This document shows positions 38,506-48,289 of a DNA stretch of 64,000 bases, one piece after another. How positions within the stretch are numbered: position 1 is the stretch's first letter; each line of letters begins with the position of its first letter. The position numbers and the translations under genes were made by a program. A model generated the notes under the pieces. The model was not told where the DNA came from. It searched no databases and saw only the letters and a list, made by a program, of their open reading frames with translations. Source of the stretch: an uncultured Polaribacter sp. (lineage in GTDB: Bacteria > Bacteroidota > Bacteroidia > Flavobacteriales > Flavobacteriaceae); NCBI RefSeq assembly GCF_947503875.1, contig NZ_CANNFH010000002.1:372001-436000 (forward strand), in the 5' to 3' direction.

Positions 38506-40905
38506 TTATGGTTGTGTTTTATTATTTAAAGCCATATTGTTTTTTGCTGAAGTAATTGTGTTTGTTCTTTCTGTATTTTTTACTGGGGTTACAATTTTTT
38601 TGTGAGTTTCAATCTTTACAAAGTCATTTTTGATTTGTGTTTTGCTATAATTTGTTACTCCTATATGCTCAGAAGAATGTTCATGTTTTAGATGTACTTC
38701 TTTTTTTAATTTTTTACCATGTTCATTAGCATCTGCATGACCACCCAATATTGGTGCAATTACCAAACCAATTAAACAAGTTAGTTTAATTAAAATATTC
38801 ATAGATGGTCCAGAAGTATCTTTAAAAGGATCTCCAACAGTATCTCCAGTTACTGCAGCCTTATGAGCATCAGAACCTTTGTAGGTCATTTCTCCATTAA
38901 TTTCTACACCAGCTTCAAAAGATTTCTTAGCATTATCCCAAGCACCACCTGCATTGTTTTGAAAAATAGCCCATAATACACCAGATACCGTAACACCAGC
39001 CATATAACCACCTAACATTTCTGCAATTGCTAATTTATCCATACCAAAAGCTAATGGTAAAAAGGCTATAATTAATGGGAAACCAATGGTTAATAAACCA
39101 GGAAGCATCATCTCTTTTAACGATGCTTGTGTAGAAATTGCCACACATTTGTCATATTCTGGTTTTCCTGTACCTTCCATAATACCAGGAATTGCTTTAA
39201 ACTGTCTTCTTACTTCTTGTACCATTTCCATAGCAGCTTTACCAACCGCATTCATTGCTAAGGCAGAAAAAACTACAGGTACCATTCCACCTACAAATAA
39301 CATCGCCAAAACAGGCGCTTTAAAAATATTAATTCCGTCTATTCCTGTAAAAGTTACATAGGCAGCAAATAAAGCTAAAGAAGTTAATGCAGCAGAAGCA
39401 ATGGCAAAACCTTTACCAGTTGCTGCTGTTGTGTTTCCTACAGAATCTAAAATATCTGTACGTTCTCTTACAATTGGTTCTTGTTCACTCATTTCTGCAA
39501 TACCACCAGCATTGTCAGAAATTGGTCCAAAAGCATCAATTGCCAATTGCATGGCTGTTGTTGCCATCATTGCAGAAGCTGCTAAAGCAACACCATAAAA
39601 ACCAGCAAAAGCGTAAGAAGCCCAAATTGCACCTGCAAATAAAAGTACAGATGGGAAAGTAGAAATCATACCTGTAGCTAAACCTGCAATAATGTTGGTG
39701 CCTGCTCCTGTAGAAGATTGTTGTACTATTTTTAAAATTGGAGATTTTCCTAAACCTGTATAATATTCTGTAACTGAAGAAATAACTGCTCCAACTACTA
39801 AACCAACTAACGTGGCATAAAAAACACGAAGAGAAGAGATTTCTTGCAAGCCTTCACCAAAAAATTCCATTTGCATAGTTTCTGGTAACATCCAAGTTAC
39901 TAAGCCTAAACAGGAAAGGCCAACAAGTACAATAGATGTCCAATTTCCTTTATTTAAAGCGCCCATTACCTGAGATTCTTTTGCTTGGTTATTTGAAATT
40001 TTCACAAGCATAGTACCAATTATAGAAATAATTATTCCTGCGCCAGCAATAGCCATTGGTAACAAAATTGGACCAATTCCACCAAAATCATCAGCAATAC
40101 TTCCACCCATATCGCTTATTACATAATTTCCTAATACCATAGCTGCTAAAACTGTAGCAACATAAGAACCAAATAAATCTGCTCCCATACCAGCAACATC
40201 ACCAACATTATCACCAACATTATCTGCAATTGTTGCAGGATTTCTTGGGTCGTCTTCTGGTATTCCAGCTTCTACTTTACCCACTAAATCTGCACCCACA
40301 TCTGCAGCTTTTGTGTAAATACCACCACCAACTCTCGCAAATAAAGCAATAGATTCTGCGCCTAAAGAAAAACCAGCTAAAGTTTCTAGAACAATAGTCA
40401 TATCCATGGTATTTGTCCATTCACTTCCCATAAAAAACCAAAAGAAGAAAATAAAGAATGCGGTTAAACCTAAAACGGCTAAACCTGCAACACCAAGACC
40501 CATTACTGTGCCACCACCAAAAGATATTTTTAGTGCGTTTGGTAAACTTGTTCTAGCAGCTTGGGTAGTTCTAACATTTGTTTTGGTGGCTATTTTCATA
40601 CCAATATTTCCTGCGTAAGCAGAAAATACAGCTCCAAAAATAAAAGCAACTACTATTAGAATATGTGTGGTTGGTACTATAAAAGAAACCACGGCTAAGG
40701 CAATGCTCACTAATATAACAAAAACGGCTAATAATTTGTATTCTGCCCGTAAAAATGCGAGTGCTCCTTCATAAATGTAATCTGAAATTTCTTTCATTTT
40801 ACCATCTCCTGCATCTTGCTTCATTACCCAAGATTGTTTAACCCACATGTAGATTAAACCTAAAATTGCCATTGCAATTGGCATCCAAATCATTAATGAT
40901 CCCAT
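38506..40905 (-). CDS. hppA: membrane-bound ion-pumping pyrophosphatase
   Basis: The protein has 799 residues and about 16 helices. The catalytic region has [20 protein letters not shown] and [13 protein letters not shown], and the later DNAGGIAEM segment. The position that separates K+-dependent from K+-independent forms reads [10 protein letters not shown], with Ala, the K+-dependent form. The C-terminus after [15 protein letters not shown] has an extra tail of about 70 residues that is rich in His and Lys ([20 protein letters not shown]). Whether it pumps H+ or Na+ is not decided by what I can see. The soluble pyrophosphatase is encoded next to it. Confidence 0.95.
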   Translation of the reverse strand: MGSLMIWMPIAMAILGLIYMWVKQSWVMKQDAGDGKMKEISDYIYEGALAFLRAEYKLLAVFVILVSIALAVVSFIVPTTHILIVVAFIFGAVFSAYAGNIGMKIATKTNVRTTQAARTSLPNALKISFGGGTVMGLGVAGLAVLGLTAFFIFFFWFFMGSEWTNTMDMTIVLETLAGFSLGAESIALFARVGGGIYTKAADVGADLVGKVEAGIPEDDPRNPATIADNVGDNVGDVAGMGADLFGSYVATVLAAMVLGNYVISDMGGSIADDFGGIGPILLPMAIAGAGIIISIIGTMLVKISNNQAKESQVMGALNKGNWTSIVLVGLSCLGLVTWMLPETMQMEFFGEGLQEISSLRVFYATLVGLVVGAVISSVTEYYTGLGKSPILKIVQQSSTGAGTNIIAGLATGMISTFPSVLLFAGAIWASYAFAGFYGVALAASAMMATTAMQLAIDAFGPISDNAGGIAEMSEQEPIVRERTDILDSVGNTTAATGKGFAIASAALTSLALFAAYVTFTGIDGINIFKAPVLAMLFVGGMVPVVFSALAMNAVGKAAMEMVQEVRRQFKAIPGIMEGTGKPEYDKCVAISTQASLKEMMLPGLLTIGFPLIIAFLPLAFGMDKLAIAEMLGGYMAGVTVSGVLWAIFQNNAGGAWDNAKKSFEAGVEINGEMTYKGSDAHKAAVTGDTVGDPFKDTSGPSMNILIKLTCLIGLVIAPILGGHADANEHGKKLKKEVHLKHEHSSEHIGVTNYSKTQIKNDFVKIETHKKIVTPVKNTERTNTITSAKNNMALNNKTQP

Positions 40906-40963
40906 ATTTTTCTTATTATTTTAATTAGTATGGGTAAATGTAATAAAATCAAAGTAATAAAAA

Positions 40964-40989
40964 AAGCTACCTTTAATTAAAGATAGCTT
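40964..40989 (-). terminator. hairpin between ppa and hppA
   Basis: AAGCTA-C-CTTT-aatt-AAAG-A-TAGCTT is a 10-bp stem with one mismatch. It lies downstream of leftward ppa and upstream of leftward hppA. Confidence 0.6.
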
Positions 40990-41021
40990 ATTTATTTAGT
41001 GTTTTATTGAGGATATCTCAA

Positions 41022-41555
41022 TTATATGGTAAAGGTTCGTTTTTTCTTGTGTTCACTATTATCATAACGCTCTACACATTCGTGGTATATTTTAATGGCT
41101 TCAGCTGCATTTCCCCAACCACCAGTATCTACTTTTTTCTTTTCTAAGTCTTTATAAACCTTAAAAAAGTGTTCAATTTCTTTTAATCTATGAGGGTTTA
41201 AATCAGCAATATCTCCTTTTTTACTCCAAATGGGATCAGAAACAGGTACACAAATAATCTTTTCATCTGGTCCTTTTTCATCAGTCATATAAAAAACACC
41301 AATTGGTCTTACTTCCATTACAACCATTGGGTAAGTTGGTTGGTGTCCTAAAACTAAAACATCTAAAGGATCTGAATCTAGTGCTAAAGTTTCTGGTATA
41401 AATCCATAATCTCCAGGATACATCATAGATGAAAATAGCATTCTATCGAAACGAATTTTGTGTAAAGTAAAATCGTATTCGTATTTATTTCTGCTTCCTT
41501 TTGGGATTTCAATTAAAACGTCAAAAGTTAAATCTCCTTTTTGTTCTTCGCTCAT
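41022..41555 (-). CDS. ppa: soluble inorganic pyrophosphatase
   Basis: The 177-residue length is normal for family I enzymes. Motifs IEIPKGSRNKYEYD, YPGDYGFIPETLA, and the metal-binding DSDPLDVLVLG are present; the C-terminal half has DLNPHRLKEIEHFFKVYKDLEKK. It hydrolyses cytoplasmic pyrophosphate. It lies upstream of hppA in the same orientation, so the cell has both a dissipating and an energy-conserving route in one place. Confidence 0.96.
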   Translation of the reverse strand: MSEEQKGDLTFDVLIEIPKGSRNKYEYDFTLHKIRFDRMLFSSMMYPGDYGFIPETLALDSDPLDVLVLGHQPTYPMVVMEVRPIGVFYMTDEKGPDEKIICVPVSDPIWSKKGDIADLNPHRLKEIEHFFKVYKDLEKKKVDTGGWGNAAEAIKIYHECVERYDNSEHKKKRTFTI

Positions 41556-41680
41556 ATGTTCTTTTCTTTCTATTATTTATATTATAAAAGCAAAAGTAGT
41601 AAATCTATTGTGTATTTTATAATTTTAATCTTGTATTTGTATTGCGAATTTTAGAATAAGCAGAAAATAGAAATACAATA

Positions 41681-41716
41681 AAAAATCCTTTCTTCAACTA
41701 AGAAAAAAGGATTTTT
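41681..41716 (-). terminator. terminator of pdhB
   Basis: AAAAATCCTTT pairs with AAAGGATTTTT; on the minus strand it follows the end of pdhB by about 20 bases. Confidence 0.75.
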
Positions 41717-41738
41717 AAAAATATATATTGTGAATTAC

Positions 41739-42719
41739 TTATTTTACGTAAAGTACTTCTTTTACTGCTTTAACAACATCGTTTGCATTAGGTATCCAAG
41801 CTTCAAATAAAACTGGAGAATAAGGCGCAGGTACATCTGCAGTAGTTATTCTTTTAATTGGTGCGTCTAAATAATCAAAAGCTTCGTCTTGTATTCTGTA
41901 TGTAATTTCTGAAGATACACTTGCAAAAGGCCAAGCTTCTTCTAAAATAACCAATCTATTTGTTTTCTTAACAGAAGTTAAAATAGCATCATGATCCATA
42001 GGTCTTACAGTTCTTAGATCTATAATTTCTACAGAAATATTTTCTTTAGCCAATTCATCAGCTGCTTTGTAAGCTTCTTTTATAATTTTACCAAAAGAAA
42101 CGATGGTAACATCTGTACCTTCTCTTTTAATATCTGCAACTCCAATTGGTATAATGTATTCTCCCTCTGGAATTTCCATTTTATCACCATACATTTGTTC
42201 AGATTCCATAAAAATTACTGGATCGTCATCTCTAATAGCAGCTTTTAATAAACCTTTTGCATCGTAAGGATTAGAAGGTACAATAACCTTTAAACCAGGT
42301 GTGTTTGCAAACCAGTTTTCAAAAGCTTGCGAGTGTGTTGCACCTAATTGCCCAGCAGAAGCTGTAGGTCCTCTAAAAACAATTGGACAGTTAAATTGCC
42401 CACCAGACATTTGTCTAATTTTAGCGGCATTATTTATAATTTGATCAATTCCAACTAAAGAGAAATTAAAAGTCATATACTCTACAATGGGTCTATTACC
42501 ATTCATGGCAGAACCAATTGCAATACCTGCAAAACCTAGCTCAGCAATAGGAGTATCTATAACTCTCTTTTCGCCAAACTCATCTAACATTCCCTTACTG
42601 GCTTTGTAAGCTCCATTATATTCTGCAACTTCTTCACCCATTAAATAAATGCTTTCGTCTCTTCGCATTTCTTCGCTCATTGCCTCGCAAATGGCTTCTC
42701 TAAATTGAACTGTTTTCAT
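41739..42719 (-). CDS. pdhB: pyruvate dehydrogenase E1 component, beta subunit
   Basis: The protein has 326 residues: MKTVQFREAICEAMSEEMRR, the thiamine-diphosphate region MGEEVAEYNGAYKAS with its Glu, and PIVFRGPTASAGQLGATHSQ, then the C-terminal transketolase domain (EIIDLRTVRPMD, VILEEAWPFASVSSEI). With E1 alpha it decarboxylates pyruvate for acetyl-CoA. The alpha subunit is not adjacent, which is common in this phylum. It reads leftward and ends with its own terminator. Confidence 0.94.
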   Translation of the reverse strand: MKTVQFREAICEAMSEEMRRDESIYLMGEEVAEYNGAYKASKGMLDEFGEKRVIDTPIAELGFAGIAIGSAMNGNRPIVEYMTFNFSLVGIDQIINNAAKIRQMSGGQFNCPIVFRGPTASAGQLGATHSQAFENWFANTPGLKVIVPSNPYDAKGLLKAAIRDDDPVIFMESEQMYGDKMEIPEGEYIIPIGVADIKREGTDVTIVSFGKIIKEAYKAADELAKENISVEIIDLRTVRPMDHDAILTSVKKTNRLVILEEAWPFASVSSEITYRIQDEAFDYLDAPIKRITTADVPAPYSPVLFEAWIPNANDVVKAVKEVLYVK

Positions 42720-42794
42720 TGAATCTAAGTTGTTGTTAATTTTAGTTCACAAAAGTAAGCATTTTAAACCTAAAATTTATACTTAAAAGTTACA

Positions 42795-44330
42795 TTAGTT
42801 AAACTTTTTAAATTCTTTAAAATCGCTAAAAATACTTTGTGTATTATCAATTTTAAACCCTTTAATTTTAGAAACATCTAAAATACTATGAAATAGAAAA
42901 TCTGTAGTAAATTTTTGCTGTTGATTAGAGATAACATTTTTAACGATTAAAGGGTTCTTATTTTTAAAATTTTCTGAATACCAAACTAACATGGCAGGGT
43001 TTTCTGAAGCATTATTTTTTTGAGCATGAAACCACTGCCCATTTTCGCCTAGAATTTCGCCATGATCAGAAAGGTAAATTAGTAAGGTTTCTTTTGACGA
43101 TTTTTTTAATTCTTCAATTAATTCATTTAAAAAATAATCTAGGTATAGAATTGTATTGTCATAAGAATTTATAAGTTGTTCTTTAGATAAGGAACCTACA
43201 TATTTACTATTGGTAATTGGTGTAAATTTTTCAAATTCTTTTGTATACTTACTATTGTAGTACCAGTGACTACCAATCATATGAATTGTAGATAGTCTGT
43301 TTTTATGGTTTGTGTTATGAAGGCTAAACTGTTCTAATAGCGCTAGATCTTTCTTTTTTTTGAAACTTAAAACAGAGTGAAACTGATCTATAATAGTTAC
43401 TTTTTTATTTGTTTTTACAATTGCTTCGTAGCTTTTTTCTAAGGTCTGATTTCCAATCCAATCTGTGTAAAAATCAGCTTTATTTAGTATGGAGTACACA
43501 CTATAAAATGACGTTTTTGAAATGTCTGTAGTTGCTTTATTGGTTAAAATTTGCGGAACACTTACAGCTGTGTAAGTTAAAGGCGTATAAATATTTTTAA
43601 AGCTAACAATATTTTCTTGTAAAGAAAGTAAAGGTGTTGTATTTCTGTAATATCCATTAAGAGTTAAATGATCTGCTCTAACAGATTCTCCCAAAACAAA
43701 GATAATATGAAGGTTTTCTTTAGCTCCAGTTATGTTATTTTCAGGTTCTTTTAATCGAATTTCCGGTTTAGTAAGGTAATTTTTTACCGAAACAAAACTG
43801 TTATATGGTAATTTTCTTTTTAAAACTCCAAAACGGTAGTTTTCTGCAATAAAAAAAGAGATAATAGCAACTATTGCTATTAAAAAAAGAGGCGATTTTA
43901 TATTGTTTAGTTGTAGTTTTTGAAACCTTTTCATTAAAAAAAACGAAACTAGAAAAGCTGAAATCACATAAATTACAAAAGGAAAACTAAGTGTATCTAT
44001 AGCAATATCTAATTTTGTTTCTAAAATTGCTTGAATAATGCTAGACTCTAGTGTAATATCTTGTGTATATACCCAAAAAGCTAGTGCAGATAGCGTGCTA
44101 AACAATATTGGGAAGGTGAACTTAAATAGCGTTTTAAAGAGAGTGTAAACGTAAATAAAACCAAAAATAGTAAACTGTAATATCACAAAATGAATACAAT
44201 ATACAAGCACTCCTTTTGTGCTTCCAAATGGAATATGAATATACGAGGCTGCACTAATAAAAAAAGCGATTATTATATTTAAGAGTATATGAAAAGTAAA
44301 TTCGTGTTTGTATTTATTTATTTTTTCCAT
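42795..44330 (-). CDS. phosphoethanolamine transferase-like sulfatase-fold enzyme
   Basis: The protein has 511 residues. Five membrane helices occupy about residues 1-165. The periplasmic alkaline-phosphatase-fold domain has FVLGESVRADHLTLNGYYRN with the Glu metal ligand and the nucleophilic Thr nearby (NTTPLL), then MIGSHWYY and YLSDHGEILGENG. It should transfer phosphoethanolamine to lipid A or another cell-surface glycan. It overlaps the acyltransferase gene upstream by 17 bases. Confidence 0.85.
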   Translation of the reverse strand: MEKINKYKHEFTFHILLNIIIAFFISAASYIHIPFGSTKGVLVYCIHFVILQFTIFGFIYVYTLFKTLFKFTFPILFSTLSALAFWVYTQDITLESSIIQAILETKLDIAIDTLSFPFVIYVISAFLVSFFLMKRFQKLQLNNIKSPLFLIAIVAIISFFIAENYRFGVLKRKLPYNSFVSVKNYLTKPEIRLKEPENNITGAKENLHIIFVLGESVRADHLTLNGYYRNTTPLLSLQENIVSFKNIYTPLTYTAVSVPQILTNKATTDISKTSFYSVYSILNKADFYTDWIGNQTLEKSYEAIVKTNKKVTIIDQFHSVLSFKKKKDLALLEQFSLHNTNHKNRLSTIHMIGSHWYYNSKYTKEFEKFTPITNSKYVGSLSKEQLINSYDNTILYLDYFLNELIEELKKSSKETLLIYLSDHGEILGENGQWFHAQKNNASENPAMLVWYSENFKNKNPLIVKNVISNQQQKFTTDFLFHSILDVSKIKGFKIDNTQSIFSDFKEFKKFN

Positions 44331-45342
44331 TTAAAATGGGAATATATCTGTTAATAAAAATAAGAATTGGGTACATTATAATAAGTTGTGCAAAGGTTAA
44401 AATCACTTTTTCAAATTCTGTAAAATTAAAAATAGAAATTCCTAAAATTAGAAAGAAAAAAAGTTTTATAACACTTAAAGCTCTAGCTTGCAAGGCTAGT
44501 ATAGGTATTGTGTTTTTTCCTAAAAAAGCTAAAAATTTTAATTGTGTAAAGTTTTTAAAAAAAGAAGCCCAAAAAAGAAAACCAACAAGGCTATTTACTA
44601 AAAATAAGATTTCGTTACTGTAAATAGACCTATACATATCTATTTTTTGTAATAAAAATATAGAGACTAACGCGTGTAGTACGCCAAGTATTAGTAAAGC
44701 ATATTTGTTTTTAATTTTTTTAGAGATAATAAAATCTGTAGTATAAAATCCAAAACTATAAAAGAAAAGAGAAACCAAAGCCACATCTAAACTCCAAATT
44801 AAATAAAGATTATAATAGTTTGCAATTAAAAAACCCAAAATAATACTTGCAACTAGAACACCATGTTGTAAATACTTGTTTTTACATTTTAAAATAAAAC
44901 CAAAAAATAAAAATGTTAAAAATATTGTTGGTAAAAACCACATGGGTATTCCCCAATTCATGTAATTAATATCTCCTTGAGAGAAGAAAATACCAATAAA
45001 GTTTTCGGTAATTGATAAATCTAAAAGAGCAGATTCCCCAAATTTTCTACCAAGTATTAACCAAAATCCAAATAAAAAAAAACTCCACAAAAAGTAAGGA
45101 ATTAGAATTTGTTTTGCCCTTTTTTTAATAATGGCATTATCCATTTTTTCCGGATGAAATAAGCCTGCAACAATAAAAAACAAAGGCATATGAAAACTAT
45201 AAATATAATCTTCTAATACAGGAAAATTGTGGCCATATACCATTAAAAGAATACCGAAACCTTTTAATTGGTCTAACCAATTTATTCTATTGTTTGTAGT
45301 TTTTTGTTTTAAAAGCAAGTTGTGTTTTTTAGATATACGCAA
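44314..45342 (-). CDS. membrane acyltransferase (acyltransferase 3 family)
   Basis: The protein has 342 residues and about 10 membrane helices. The signature LDQLKGFGILLMVYGH contains the catalytic His, and SFHMPLFFIVAGLFHPEK follows. It moves acetyl or other acyl groups onto surface carbohydrates. It pairs with the phosphoethanolamine transferase in a two-gene leftward operon, suggesting a common modified surface molecule. It is divergent from etfB and faces the 36-bp palindrome. Confidence 0.85.
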   Translation of the reverse strand: MRISKKHNLLLKQKTTNNRINWLDQLKGFGILLMVYGHNFPVLEDYIYSFHMPLFFIVAGLFHPEKMDNAIIKKRAKQILIPYFLWSFFLFGFWLILGRKFGESALLDLSITENFIGIFFSQGDINYMNWGIPMWFLPTIFLTFLFFGFILKCKNKYLQHGVLVASIILGFLIANYYNLYLIWSLDVALVSLFFYSFGFYTTDFIISKKIKNKYALLILGVLHALVSIFLLQKIDMYRSIYSNEILFLVNSLVGFLFWASFFKNFTQLKFLAFLGKNTIPILALQARALSVIKLFFFLILGISIFNFTEFEKVILTFAQLIIMYPILIFINRYIPILNGKNK

Positions 45343-45404
45343 TTAAAAGACAATATTAATCATTCTAAAATTAAAGGTAAACTAAACGAGTATTTGTTAA
45401 ATAA

Positions 45405-45440
45405 TTTAAAATTTACTATGCATGCATAGTAAATTTTAAA
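45405..45440. promoter_or_regulatory. 36-bp perfect palindrome upstream of etfBA
   Basis: The symmetric sequence has no spacer; its centre is ACTATGCATGCATAGT (45415-45430) and it extends as TTTAAAATTT/AAATTTTAAA. It lies in the 144-bp gap between the divergent acyltransferase and etfB genes, just before the -7-like TAATTTCG at about 45450. It is likely the operator of a dimeric repressor. Confidence 0.7.
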
Positions 45441-45486
45441 AAAAAGCCGTAATTTCGTTGTTAGAAACGTAAATAAAAATCAATTT

Positions 45487-46233
45487 ATGAAAATATTAGT
45501 TTGTATTAGCCATGTTCCTGATACCACTTCCAAAATAAATTTTACCAATAATAATGCCGAGTTTGACAAGAATGGTGTACAGTTTGTAATTAACCCTTAT
45601 GACGAATTTTGCCTTACAAGAGCAATGTGGTTTAAGGAAAAGCAAGGCGCTACAGTAACAGTGGTAAATATTGGTGGTGCAGAAACAGAACCTACTTTAA
45701 GAAAAGCATTAGCTATTGGCGCAGATGATGCTATAAGAGTTAATGCAGAGGCTACAGATGGTTTTTCAGTAGCAAAAGAATTGGCAGCTGTTGTAAAAAA
45801 TGGTAGTTACGATTTAGTTTTGGCAGGTAAAGAATCTGCAGATTATAACGGACAAATGGTGCCAGGTATGTTAGCAGGTTTGGTAGATTATAACTTTGTA
45901 AACGGTTGTGTAGCTGTTGAAGTTGAAGATAAAAATGTAACTGCCAAAAGAGAAATAGATGGTGGTAATGAAACTTTATCTACAAATTTACCTTTGGTAG
46001 TTGGTGGGCAAAAAGGTATTGTAGAAGAAAAAGATTTGCGCATACCAAACATGAGAGGTATCATGATGGCGCGTAAAAAACCTTTACAAGTTATAGAACC
46101 AGTTAATGCAAACGCAACCACAAGTATTTCATCATTTGAAAAACCAGCACCAAAAGGAGCCGTAAAGTTAGTAGATGCAAATAATTTAGATGAACTAATT
46201 AACCTTTTGCATAATGAAGCTAAAGTAATTTAA
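45487..46233 (+). CDS. etfB: electron transfer flavoprotein subunit beta
   Basis: The protein has 248 residues. Typical segments are MKILVCISHVPDTTSKINF, NPYDEFCLTRA, LVLAGKESADYNGQMVPGML and the AMP-site region REIDGGNETLSTNLPLVVGG. With EtfA it carries electrons from acyl-CoA dehydrogenases to the quinone pool. It is encoded 135 bp before etfA. Confidence 0.95.
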   Translation: MKILVCISHVPDTTSKINFTNNNAEFDKNGVQFVINPYDEFCLTRAMWFKEKQGATVTVVNIGGAETEPTLRKALAIGADDAIRVNAEATDGFSVAKELAAVVKNGSYDLVLAGKESADYNGQMVPGMLAGLVDYNFVNGCVAVEVEDKNVTAKREIDGGNETLSTNLPLVVGGQKGIVEEKDLRIPNMRGIMMARKKPLQVIEPVNANATTSISSFEKPAPKGAVKLVDANNLDELINLLHNEAKVI

Positions 46234-46368
46234 TCTTTTATTAAATTATGCTGAACGCACTTCAGCAGATAAAGATTTAGAAACAAATGTAATTTGATTC
46301 TTAATCGGTTTTGAAAATTAAAATAACAAGATTCTGAAACTAGTTTCAGCATTAAAAAAATAAAAAAT

Positions 46369-47325
46369 ATGTCAGTTTTAGTATATGCAGACGCAACAGA
46401 AGGTACTTTTAAAAAATCTGCTTTTGAAGTAGTTTCTTACGGAAAAAAAGTTGCCGAACAATTAGGTAGTAATTTAGTTGTTGTAACTATAAATGCAAAC
46501 AACACCTCAGATTTATACACTTACGGAGCAGAAAAGGTAGTAAACATTTCTAATGAAGCCTTAACCACTTTTAATGCCAAAGGATATGCAGATGTTATAA
46601 CTCAAGTAGCTAAAAAAGAAACAGCAAACACGGTAATTGTAGACTCTAGTATAGATGGTTTGTACTTGGCACCTTTTGTAGCTGTAAATTTAGAAGCAGG
46701 TTATGCATCAAATACAGTTGCAGCACCTTCTAGCACAGCACCTTTTACAGTTAAAAGAAAAGCTTTTTCTAATAAAGCCTTTTCTAATACTGTAATTGCA
46801 ACAGAAAATAAAGTGATTGGTTTGGCTAAAAATTCTTTTGGTATTCATGAAAACCCAGTAGGAGGAACCACAGAAAATTTTGATGCAGAAATTACCACTA
46901 CAGGTGTAAAATCAGAAAATATTGAAAGGGTAACAGGCAAAGTAACTATTGCAGATGCAGATGTTGTAGTCTCTGCAGGTAGAGGTTTAAAAGGACCAGA
47001 AAATTGGGCGATGGTAGAAGAGTTGGCAGGTGTTTTAAACGCTGCAACCGCCTGTTCTAAACCCGTTTCAGATTTAGGTTGGCGTCCTCATGGAGAGCAT
47101 GTTGGGCAAACAGGTAAACCAGTTGCTTCTAATTTATATATTGCCATTGGTATTTCTGGTGCAATACAGCATTTAGCAGGTATAAATGCCTCTAAAGTAA
47201 AAGTTGTTGTAAACACAGATCCTGAAGCACCCTTTTTTAAAGCCGCAGATTATGGAGTTGTAGGAGACGCTTTTGAAGTAATCCCACAACTTATTGAGAA
47301 ATTAAAAGCCTTTAAAGCCGCTTAA
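46369..47325 (+). CDS. etfA: electron transfer flavoprotein subunit alpha
   Basis: The protein has 318 residues. The C-terminal FAD domain has VVSAGRGLKGPENW, GWRPHGEHVGQTGKPVASNL and YIAIGISGAIQHLAGI, then VVVNTDPEAPFFKAADYGVVG. It binds FAD and pairs with EtfB. A terminator follows at 47377-47414. Confidence 0.95.
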   Translation: MSVLVYADATEGTFKKSAFEVVSYGKKVAEQLGSNLVVVTINANNTSDLYTYGAEKVVNISNEALTTFNAKGYADVITQVAKKETANTVIVDSSIDGLYLAPFVAVNLEAGYASNTVAAPSSTAPFTVKRKAFSNKAFSNTVIATENKVIGLAKNSFGIHENPVGGTTENFDAEITTTGVKSENIERVTGKVTIADADVVVSAGRGLKGPENWAMVEELAGVLNAATACSKPVSDLGWRPHGEHVGQTGKPVASNLYIAIGISGAIQHLAGINASKVKVVVNTDPEAPFFKAADYGVVGDAFEVIPQLIEKLKAFKAA

Positions 47326-47376
47326 AATAAAAACAATCTTTTGGGCGTGCCCAAATTATTTTAAATAGTACATTTT

Positions 47377-47414
47377 AATAAGCCTATTATAACATAAAAT
47401 ATAATAGGCTTATT
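47377..47414 (+). terminator. terminator of etfBA
   Basis: AATAAGCCTATTAT and ATAATAGGCTTATT form a perfect 14-bp stem with a 10-base loop. A further small palindrome TTTGGGC-GT-GCCCAAA precedes it at about 47340. Confidence 0.85.
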
Positions 47415-47442
47415 TATGCAATTTAGTTTTTAATCAAAATAA

Positions 47443-47550
47443 TTTCGTCAGGCTTAAACCTTTGTTGAGCTTGTCGAAACAACACTCGCTTTACCCTAAA
47501 AAGTGTAAGAGCTCAAACAAAGGTTTAATGCTTCACGCGGGCTTTCGTCA
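47443..47550. repeat. inverted-repeat element flanked by an 8-bp direct repeat
   Basis: In the gap 47326-47660, TTAAACCTTTGTTGAGCT (47454-47471) pairs with AGCTCAAACAAAGGTTTAA (47510-47528). The 8-bp sequence TTTCGTCA occurs on both sides (47443-47450 and 47543-47550), as a target-site duplication would. No gene is present. It is probably a small non-autonomous repeat. Confidence 0.5.
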
Positions 47551-47660
47551 TTTTTTTAAAATTATTTCAATAGATATATCATTAATCACTATTTATTTTT
47601 TAGTAAATTGTGCGCTTAAAATAATAGCAACTTAAGCTATTTTATTTTGTAACAAAATAT

Positions 47661-48278
47661 ATGAGTTTAATACAACTAAACATTAAGGGAATCTCTTACA
47701 GCCAAACACAAAGCGGTGCATATGCTTTGGTTTTAAGTGAAATAGAAGGTTCTAGAACATTACCAATTATTATTGGTGCATTTGAAGCACAATCTATAGC
47801 AATTGCTTTAGAAAAAGAAATAAGACCACCAAGACCCTTAACACACGATTTGTTTAAAACATTTTCAGACCGTTTTGCAATACAAATTAAAGAGGTAATT
47901 ATTCATAAATTAGTAGACGGTGTTTTCTTTTCTAGTTTGGTATGTGAAAAAGATGGAGATGAAGAGGTAATAGACACTAGAACGTCAGATGCTATTGCAA
48001 TAGCAGTTCGTTTTCAGGCACCAATTTACACTTACGAAAATATTTTAGATAAAGCCGGAGTTTATTTAAAAGTAGAAGAAGAATTAGATTTAAATAACCC
48101 ATCAGAACAAGAGGAAGAGGTATCTGCTGCAATAGAAACAATTTTAGACACAGATAACCCTGCACCTTATGCAAAGCTTTCTATGCAAGATTTAAATGAA
48201 AAATTAAATAAAGCAGTTACCGATGAAAATTACGAATTAGCTGCAAAAATTAGGGATGAAATTAGCAAACGTTCTTAA
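47661..48278 (+). CDS. bifunctional nuclease family protein with a UVR motif
   Basis: The protein has 205 residues. The BFN domain (about 1-130) has YALVLSEIEGSRTLPIIIGA, EAQSIAIALEKEI and RTSDAIAIAVRFQAPIYTYE. A C-terminal UVR motif (about 170-205, LNEKLNKAVTDENYELAAKIRD) is the common Bacteroidota extension. The family shows DNase and RNase activity in some plants and bacteria. It is 11 bases upstream of the nucleoside transporter gene. Confidence 0.88.
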   Translation: MSLIQLNIKGISYSQTQSGAYALVLSEIEGSRTLPIIIGAFEAQSIAIALEKEIRPPRPLTHDLFKTFSDRFAIQIKEVIIHKLVDGVFFSSLVCEKDGDEEVIDTRTSDAIAIAVRFQAPIYTYENILDKAGVYLKVEEELDLNNPSEQEEEVSAAIETILDTDNPAPYAKLSMQDLNEKLNKAVTDENYELAAKIRDEISKRS

Positions 48279-48289
48279 AAAATAGCAAC

